From positions 2,714,193 to 2,778,192 of the forward strand of contig BCHH01000008.1 of the NCBI GenBank assembly GCA_001599595.1: a DNA stretch of 64,000 nucleotides, given 5' to 3'. Positions 57,437 through 64,000 of this stretch are shown piece by piece. A program made the translations under genes and the position numbers. The stretch is from Beverwykella pulmonaria (lineage: Eukaryota > Ascomycota > Dothideomycetes > Pleosporales > Melanommataceae). The notes beneath the pieces were generated by a model, which ran no database searches, was not told the origin of the DNA, and saw only the letters and a program-made list of their open reading frames with translations. Position 1 is the stretch's first letter. Each line of letters opens with the position of its first letter.

Positions 57437-59138
57437 CTAGTTGTCCTCGCATGAAGCGATCCACTCCTTGTAGATTTTGGGATCTTCCCTCCTCACACCC
57501 ACCATATCTTCTCTCACCCCTAACATACCTACCTTCCCGATCTTAACGCCATCATCTGCTTCACCATCTACCTTCCACCCCACCAATAGCTTCTTCAATT
57601 CCGCAATGACTTCCTCCTTATCTTCCAGCAGCACGACAATGGCATCGTACCCTCCAGCTCCTGGCACAACCCCCCCAATCACCCCAGGCACGCTAGAACA
57701 CGCATCAAGCAGTGCGGTTTGCTGCGGCGGCTCAATGGGAACCTTTGACGCGACACTCATTTTCCGAATCCGTGCGCGATTACTGACGAATAGCTCTCTT
57801 AGCCTCATGTATCGCTCTGGATCTGAGCTCTGCTCCACCGTCGCCAACCTCGTCAACTCCTTGGCTAACTCTTCATTTCCGCTTTGCAACTCTCTCCATA
57901 TCCCCTCCGCTTCCTCTTTATTCTTTTCCCGCCAGGCGAGGACCTGCTTCACCATGCCGGGCGTCTGCGATCCGCAGTCCACATCGCACATTACTAGTCT
58001 CAGCCCCTTAGGCATCTGCACCGCCGACTTCTGAATCTCCATATCCCATGAATCGCCCTCGACGAGCTTTTGCAATTTCGTAGCGAAAGAAGCCGAGCCC
58101 GGCTCTGGCATACTGGAAAGTAGGGATGGCGAGAACCGCCGGTACAAACAAGACCCGTACACCGCAGACGCAATATCGAACCCAGACCCCACCTTCCCTT
58201 GCGCTGCACAATGCGCCGCCTGGCTCAAATTATGCAATGTCCTCCTCCCATTCTCGCTCCCAATATCAAACTTCTCTGCAGGCAGATAGTAAGATAATAA
58301 CGCTGCGGTGAAGGAAGTTACCAATGCAGCGGAGGATCCGAGACCGGTTTTGTGCGCGTCGGCGAGGGTGACATCAAAGCTTAGGAAGCGCGAGGTGGGC
58401 GTGGGTGAGGTGCCGGGGTTCGAGTAGTACGCTTGGTCCGCTAGAATCGAGATGCTGGTTGGTGAGATGGCGTGGTGCGGGAGGAGCGTGGTTATATAGG
58501 TTAGGGCGTAGGTGAGCGCGGTTTCGATGAAGCGGTTGCGGTTGAGGGAGAGTTCGTGGGAGCTGTTGGGATTCATAAGCTTTGCGTTATGAAAATAAAT
58601 TTGGAGGCATTGTATGAGAGACGCATTGCGAGAAAACTAGAGAAGGTTGGTATTGATATAGGGTATTGATAGTGCATTCTTAGGATATAAAATGTATGAG
58701 TGATGAGGTGATCTTCGCCAAGCAATATTTTGAAAGAGCAAGCAAGAACAACAAAATGGAATGAAGTATGAGATTGAATCCAATTGCTTCCCAATGGACC
58801 ACGAAACAGTCGCGTGATCATCTCTTCATCCCATCTTCAACATATCAACAGAAACCAAACAGAATTTCTACTTACACCCTTAATTGTGTGACAGTAATCC
58901 CACCATCCCCCTCGGTCAACCTAAACCCGTACTCCCAAGCAGCAGCCCTAAACTGCGGACTTCTGACAATAATCTCGCACAGCGTAACTCCGCTCTTGGT
59001 CCGGATCGGCTCAATGCACACATGGATGCGCGCGTCAAGCCCGAATACCAGCGCCGTGTACGCCCGGTCAAGCACCAGGTAGCCCCCCGCAAGGAAGACT
59101 TTGCCCGGCGCGGAGACGGCGCTGCGTGGTTGCGCCAT
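57437..59138 (-). CDS. ERG8: Phosphomevalonate kinase
   Basis: Two exons (59138-58878, 58579-57437) give 467 residues. Erg8 phosphorylates mevalonate 5-phosphate to the diphosphate in the mevalonate pathway that feeds sterols. It belongs to the GHMP kinases: N-terminal VSAPGKVFLAGGYLVLDRAY, the ATP-binding motif DAHKTGLGSSAALVTSFTAA, GKVGSGFDIASAVYGSCLYR, and the C-terminal VPGAGGYDAIVVLL. The N-terminal ATG context (CACGCAACC side) and the sequence MAQPRSAVSAPGKVF support the start. The intron is long (298 bp); a GTGTAAG donor offers two positions two bases apart, and only the GTGTAA choice with the CAAAG acceptor keeps phase. Confidence 0.95.
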
Positions 59139-60539
59139 GGAGATACTATGGGAAGGGGAGCGGAGTTTGGGGCGTAGACGGAGATGTCGATCTAGAATTG
59201 TGAGGTTTGGTGATTAGTTACTGGTGGCGGTATTGGTGGGGATAGAAGGTGGGCCCGGGGGTTCCGGCAAAGCTGAGGTCGGATGTGGTTGCGGGAGCCA
59301 ATGCTACGCAAAAAGCTTGCCAAACTCGTGACAATATGTACCCCAGTAGACAGCCCCAACATTCCGAGCTATCCCAAAATGCAAAGCTGTCAACACACCC
59401 AAGAGCTTCAAAAGAAATATTATTGTGTATCGACGCAATATTGGCAAGAGGATTGGTCGAGACCTGTACAATACCCATTGCATCCACCCAAAAGCACTTT
59501 CGTCCGCCAGAGCCATCGAGATGCCCCATTTGAATCTTCTAGCATCTTCCAAAGACATCTCGATCTTCAAGGCTACTCGTCATCGGTTTCGCCATCGCCG
59601 TCCGCACGTGCGCAGTGTCGACGTTGAGAATGCGGCCCTTGGAGGCTGGAGTTTATTGGAGTTGAGCTCCCGCCGCGCTAGCTCCTCGGATTGGAGGGCA
59701 GCGTGGAAAGCGTTGCCGGCTTGTCGTCGTCAAGAAAGGCGCAGGCGGGGTGCATCCGGTCCTTTCTCGTGCGGATGACTCCCACATGCAAAGCTTACCA
59801 GCCGCCCCTGGGTCGTCGGCGTCTTGGAATCAGCAGCGTCGGTGTCCCGGTGTATCCAGCATTCCGGACAACCGAGATTCGTCGTTTGTGCGACACTGAG
59901 AAGCGCTGTTTTGATGGATACAGGAGGTCAATCCGGTATAGGGATCCTTTTGGACCTTCACCCAGAATTGCCGCGAGGACAGCCACGTATCTATAGAAAA
60001 GAAAGAAGTTAAAAAAGAAAATGTGCGGTGAATAGTCGCATCGTTGTCAGCTTTTCTGTGCCAAAGGGGCCGGTGGTCGATGCGCGGTTTTTTTGGTTTT
60101 AGCGAAGAATATGTACCGGGATCGCTTGAAATGGTGACGACTCGAGAAATGAGCAACGCACCGGCCTTTTTCTCCTTCACCTCGCCCACGCGTAGGCAGC
60201 AGTTTAGCACCTCCAGGCCAGCTTGCCCTCGCCTCTAAGCTCTACTTTTCTCCCATCACCCCCTCCATAATTTCCTCACACCTCTCGTGGGTCAACACCA
60301 AGCTAGACCGGCCTTACCGACCTCTCCGGCCTCTCCACCGCCTTTTACCCACATCCCACAACCTTTTTGGCGCGTTCTTTGACGGCACTCGTCGTCAAAT
60401 GAACCTGCAACCTCGTCGCGCCCTGAGAATAATAGTGAGAATTCTGTTCCGCGATATCGCAAGCGATCCCAAGTGATGCGCTGACCCCCATACCCTCCAG
60501 TCTCACCCTTCGAATCTGAAGGGTTCCTCCATCTCCTAA
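59139..60539. promoter_or_regulatory. Long divergent intergenic region ERG8 / PPR gene
   Basis: 1.4 kb between opposing starts. Many short open frames exist on both strands (for example about 59218-59640) but none shows a conserved motif, and their codon content is Arg/Ser/Pro-rich as in random GC-rich DNA. Polypyrimidine tract at about 60240-60350. Confidence 0.5.
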
Positions 60540-63500
60540 ATGGTCTTTAAGAGTTTCCATCTCGCGCGTCAGAGTTTAGCTAAAGGCTTTACCCATGGTT
60601 ACGCCCAATCCGTAGTTGCTGGTGTCTCCCAAAACAACCCGCTCGCCTCCTTCCATCACGACCGGTTCCGCAAAGCCAGCGCAAAGCAAAACCAGCAACA
60701 TGGTTTCTCTTCGGCTTCTTCGACTACGAATGCCATCAAGGCACTCAGCCATCAGGAACACCAGGACTCCGGCTTAGCTGCATACTACGCAGCATGGCAG
60801 AACAGCCAGCGCGTCGAGAACAAGGAATGGTCGCAATTCCAGTTCCGAAAACTCATTGAGTGGCAACCTCAATCTACGACGCCCAAGGCGCCTGCAGAAG
60901 CAAAGGATACTAATGTCGCTGTCGAAGAGTCTGCAGAGCTTCTTCCGGCGCGGGCCGGCGTGAGCCGCGCATACAGCACGGGTCAAGTGGAGGACTTCAA
61001 GAAGGCTGTTGGAGGCGAAAAGGCAGAGAAAATTGCTCTCGCGCACATTGATGAGGCGATTGCGCAAGAGGCGGCCAAGCTCAAGGCCGAAAATGAAGCT
61101 GCCAAGGTCGAGCAGGAACAAGTATCGCCAGTGGAGGAGGCGCGATCGGAGTCAGCTGTTACAGTCTCCGATACCTTCGCGGAAACCTTAAGCCGCAGCC
61201 TCTCAAGCCTAGCCACGAGTACGAGTGCTCCCGAAATCGACGAGTACACGAACCAACTTCAAAATCTTGCCGAAAAGCAGCATTATGCCGAGATCCCCGC
61301 CATCTTCGAGTCGATGCTGCACTCTGGCGTCAAGCCTTCAGTTTCGTCGTACAATGCGCTTTTATCTGCCGCTATCAACCTGCCAAAGGCCAAACACCAG
61401 GTTGTGCCAAAGGCATTGGATGTATACTCTGACATGCTCCGCCGACGTGTCACACCCGATACGGCGACATACACTGCGCTCATTGAGCTCCTTTCCGTGC
61501 GATCACTGGAAGTGGTATCTATGAAGCAGGTATTTCAAGAGAAGCGTTTGCGGTATGGCGGTATGGAAGAAGAGGGTAGATTCATGCTTCACTCTAACGA
61601 GACAGATTTTGACATTTTGTCCGAGGATGGCTCACTTTCAATCGCCGTCAAGCTCTTCGATGCTGCTATCAACGTCGAGTCTAGCCGCTCCTTTTCCGAG
61701 AAGACTTACCGCCTGCTGGTCACTGCCTGCGCTGAGGGCAAACGCGTTGAGGATATGGTACGGATATATGCGCACATGGAGTCTAACAGCGTCATTCCAG
61801 CTGCGGATATGTTTGTACCCATGATTCACGCCTTTGGCAGGTCCGGAGACTTGAAGAGCGCGGTTGAATGCTATGATGAGTACAAGGCCCTAGCTGTTTC
61901 CCACGATAATGGAGCCATTACTCTCTCAAGGAAGGATAACGATGTCTATGCTGCCTTGATCAAGGCGTATGCATTCTGCGACCGATTCGAGGGAGGATGG
62001 AAATTCCTCTCCAAGATCGAGAGCGGCCTTGCCACCCCAGAAGACGTCACTTCCGTTCGCGACATTGTCAGTCTCAAGGCATTCCTGCCGGAATGGTTAA
62101 GAATTGGCTCTTTCCAGGAAGCTTTCGCACACGCATCTGAACACCTCAGCCCACAGGCTCGCGAGATCGCCATGGCCGCCATATGTATCAAGGCCGCCGA
62201 CAAGAACGTCATGGACGTTGCCTCTGACGCTTTCGAAGCTCTCCCCGCCGAGATCGATCTTTCTCGTCCAGCAATGGCGATGGGAGCCATGCACATCCGC
62301 AACGGAAACATTGAGGCCGCTGAAGTGTTCTGGAGAATGCTGGAATTATCTCCTACCAAACCTGAGTTCATCGAACCAACCGCTATGCACAGCATTGCCT
62401 TGATCGGCAGTGGCCAGGCTGAGCGCGGTCTTCGTCACAGCCGCCAAATGTTTGCTCGCATCCGCGACTCCCAGGCTGCTGTGAACTCGGCGAAGATGGA
62501 AATCGTTGGGGACATTGACGAAGCCATTGAGGTCATGGGCCAGTTCATGATCAAGCGAGGAATTATTTTGCCACCACGAGCTGCTATGGAGTTGATGTGG
62601 ACAATGATCGAGAACGGTGGCCTAGTCACCCCGGTTGCTCACCACTTACTCGTTGGTATGGGACCCGAGACGATCGCTCAACTTAGCTTCCAAGATATCA
62701 CCCTTCTGATGCAAGTTCAATCTGGCATCATTCTCAACGCTTCCGAAGTCGACATCGCTCACGCTGCTCGGTTTGCTCATTTGCTTGAGGTCATTGCTTC
62801 CACTGCTACCCCAGTTAGCAAGTCCACATCTGGCCTTGTCGAACAGGTTCTCGTCAAGCTCAACCGCGGAGACCTCCAGCATCAATGGTACAACTACAAA
62901 CATCCAGCTCCGGAACCCATGTACTCGCCCGCGCCATTCACGGGTTTCGCAGTTCAACCAGCGCCTCCCGCTGCACCCAGCTTCGAAGACTCATACGACC
63001 CGTACGCCGCCACTACCGACAACAAGGGCTCCGTAGCTATCACAGAGCTGCTCGAGAAGACTCACGGTCGGCCTGCGTCCCACCTGAACGAGGCCTTGAT
63101 GAAGTTCAAGAATATGCGTCGTGCCGGACGACACCCCCGATTCTTCACCTACGCCAAACTCATCTCTGCTGCTGCCAAGGAAGACCGCCTGAACCTTGCG
63201 CATGACATCCTCAACCTCGCTAAGCAAGACGTTCCCCTTCTTCCCCAGTACCGCATCGTGCGTTACGGCTGGGTCACCATTTTGGATGCCATGGTTGCTG
63301 CTTGTCTCACTACTGGTCAACGAGGCCTTGCTGCTCAGTATCACCAGGACCTACTGGACATGGGCGCTGCTCCCACGGCTAACACTTTCGGACTCTACAT
63401 CACCACGCTCAAGGAATCGGCCAAGACGTTCGATGAGGCCACCGAGGCAGTCAAGATCTTCCTTCGCGCCAAGGCAGAGGGAGTCGAACCTTCGTCCTTC

Positions 63501-64000
63501 TTGTACAACGCTCTGATCGGAAAACTTGGAAAAGCTCGCCGCATCGACGATTGTCTGTTCTACTTCTCAGAGATGCGAAACCTTGGCATTCGACCCACTA
63601 GCGTCACCTACGGCACCATTGTCAATGCTTTGTGCCGTGTAAGCGACGAGAAGTTTGCCGAGGAGCTCTTTGAAGAGATGGAGAGCATGCCAAACTACAA
63701 GCCTCGCCCTGCCCCGTACCACAGCATGATGCAATTTTTCTTGTCGACCAAGCGCGACCGTAGCAAGGTTCTTTCTTACTACGAGCGTATGCGGTCAAAG
63801 CGCATCGAGCCCACAACTCACACTTACAAGCTTCTCATCGACACCTATGCTACTCTGGAGCCAGTCGACATGGAGGCCGCCGAGGAAGTGCTTGAGCAGA
63901 TTCGTCGCTCGGGTGCCATCCCCGAAGCCGTCCATTACTCCTCCCTGATCCACGCCAAGGGCTGTGTCATGCACGACATGGAAGGCGCGCGCAAGCTGTT
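60540..64000 (+). CDS. Mitochondrial pentatricopeptide-repeat protein, cut by right edge
   Basis: One uninterrupted frame from ATG at 60540 (preceded immediately by an in-frame TAA) to the window end: at least 1153 residues, no stop. The N-terminus MVFKSFHLARQSLAKGFTH is basic and Ser-rich, fitting a mitochondrial presequence. After a low-complexity acidic/Ala-rich linker (about 90-210), helical PPR-type repeats start: IFESMLHSGVKPSVSSYNAL, LDVYSDMLRRRVTPDTATYT, MVRIYAHMESNSVIPAADMF, and toward the edge FYFSEMRNLGIRPTSVTYGT, YYERMRSKRIEPTTHTYKLL and LEQIRRSGAIPEAVHYSSLI. PPR proteins bind organellar RNA for processing, stability or translation. The middle region has a QPAPPAAPSFEDSYDPY linker. 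Which transcript it serves cannot be said. Confidence 0.9.
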   Translation, partial: MVFKSFHLARQSLAKGFTHGYAQSVVAGVSQNNPLASFHHDRFRKASAKQNQQHGFSSASSTTNAIKALSHQEHQDSGLAAYYAAWQNSQRVENKEWSQFQFRKLIEWQPQSTTPKAPAEAKDTNVAVEESAELLPARAGVSRAYSTGQVEDFKKAVGGEKAEKIALAHIDEAIAQEAAKLKAENEAAKVEQEQVSPVEEARSESAVTVSDTFAETLSRSLSSLATSTSAPEIDEYTNQLQNLAEKQHYAEIPAIFESMLHSGVKPSVSSYNALLSAAINLPKAKHQVVPKALDVYSDMLRRRVTPDTATYTALIELLSVRSLEVVSMKQVFQEKRLRYGGMEEEGRFMLHSNETDFDILSEDGSLSIAVKLFDAAINVESSRSFSEKTYRLLVTACAEGKRVEDMVRIYAHMESNSVIPAADMFVPMIHAFGRSGDLKSAVECYDEYKALAVSHDNGAITLSRKDNDVYAALIKAYAFCDRFEGGWKFLSKIESGLATPEDVTSVRDIVSLKAFLPEWLRIGSFQEAFAHASEHLSPQAREIAMAAICIKAADKNVMDVASDAFEALPAEIDLSRPAMAMGAMHIRNGNIEAAEVFWRMLELSPTKPEFIEPTAMHSIALIGSGQAERGLRHSRQMFARIRDSQAAVNSAKMEIVGDIDEAIEVMGQFMIKRGIILPPRAAMELMWTMIENGGLVTPVAHHLLVGMGPETIAQLSFQDITLLMQVQSGIILNASEVDIAHAARFAHLLEVIASTATPVSKSTSGLVEQVLVKLNRGDLQHQWYNYKHPAPEPMYSPAPFTGFAVQPAPPAAPSFEDSYDPYAATTDNKGSVAITELLEKTHGRPASHLNEALMKFKNMRRAGRHPRFFTYAKLISAAAKEDRLNLAHDILNLAKQDVPLLPQYRIVRYGWVTILDAMVAACLTTGQRGLAAQYHQDLLDMGAAPTANTFGLYITTLKESAKTFDEATEAVKIFLRAKAEGVEPSSFLYNALIGKLGKARRIDDCLFYFSEMRNLGIRPTSVTYGTIVNALCRVSDEKFAEELFEEMESMPNYKPRPAPYHSMMQFFLSTKRDRSKVLSYYERMRSKRIEPTTHTYKLLIDTYATLEPVDMEAAEEVLEQIRRSGAIPEAVHYSSLIHAKGCVMHDMEGARKL

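Noticed and set aside
59218..59980. Small genes in the ERG8/PPR intergenic region
   Set aside because: Overlapping frames on both strands give no consistent protein and no recognisable domain.

Overview
The window is nuclear DNA of a filamentous ascomycete (Pezizomycotina; class not fixed from sequence alone, although several proteins have a Dothideomycete flavour). The evidence is dense genes split by short GT-AG introns of about 45-80 bp with CTAAC/CTGAC-like branch sites, a GATA-fingered SNF5 protein, a FarA/CTF1-type Zn2Cys6 regulator, SCAP, and an mpaB-prime-type oxygenase. Exon boundaries below were chosen by eye from splice signals. Apart from the tentative 13.7 kb gene, each multi-exon model was checked to give a total length divisible by three.

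Layout. Bases 1-9,900 form a poorly conserved, repeat-rich compartment. It holds a 20-bp tandem repeat containing TTAGGG at the very edge, a BTB protein with an extremely Cys-rich tail, a coiled-coil protein built on 11-residue repeats, an Hsp70-like ATPase with an awkward 3' half, and a foldback element of about 0.6 kb with long inverted arms. From about 10 kb on the window is mostly conserved housekeeping genes: SFH1-like SNF5 protein, a tentative unknown gene, IML2, SEM1, PGK1, an Mpv17/PMP22 protein, TRS65, PRP40, a FarA/CTF1-like transcription factor, ethanolamine kinase, MON2, an MMS2-type UEV, an LYR-like protein, GIR2, ACL4, SCAP, an mpaB-prime-like oxygenase, ATP10, GOS1, RPL35, ERG8 and a large PPR protein cut off by the right edge.

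How the genes relate. There is no operon or biosynthetic cluster. Several neighbours are head-to-head with short shared promoters (TRS65/PRP40, GIR2/ACL4, GOS1/RPL35, MON2/MMS2) and others are tail-to-tail. Themes recur: Golgi and vesicle traffic (TRS65, MON2, GOS1), lipid and sterol metabolism (EKI1, SCAP, ERG8, probably the transcription factor), ribosome and translation (ACL4, GIR2, RPL35), and mitochondria (IML2, Mpv17-like, ATP10, PPR protein). These look like coincidental neighbours and not functional clusters. No rRNA, tRNA, CRISPR array or intact transposase gene was recognised.
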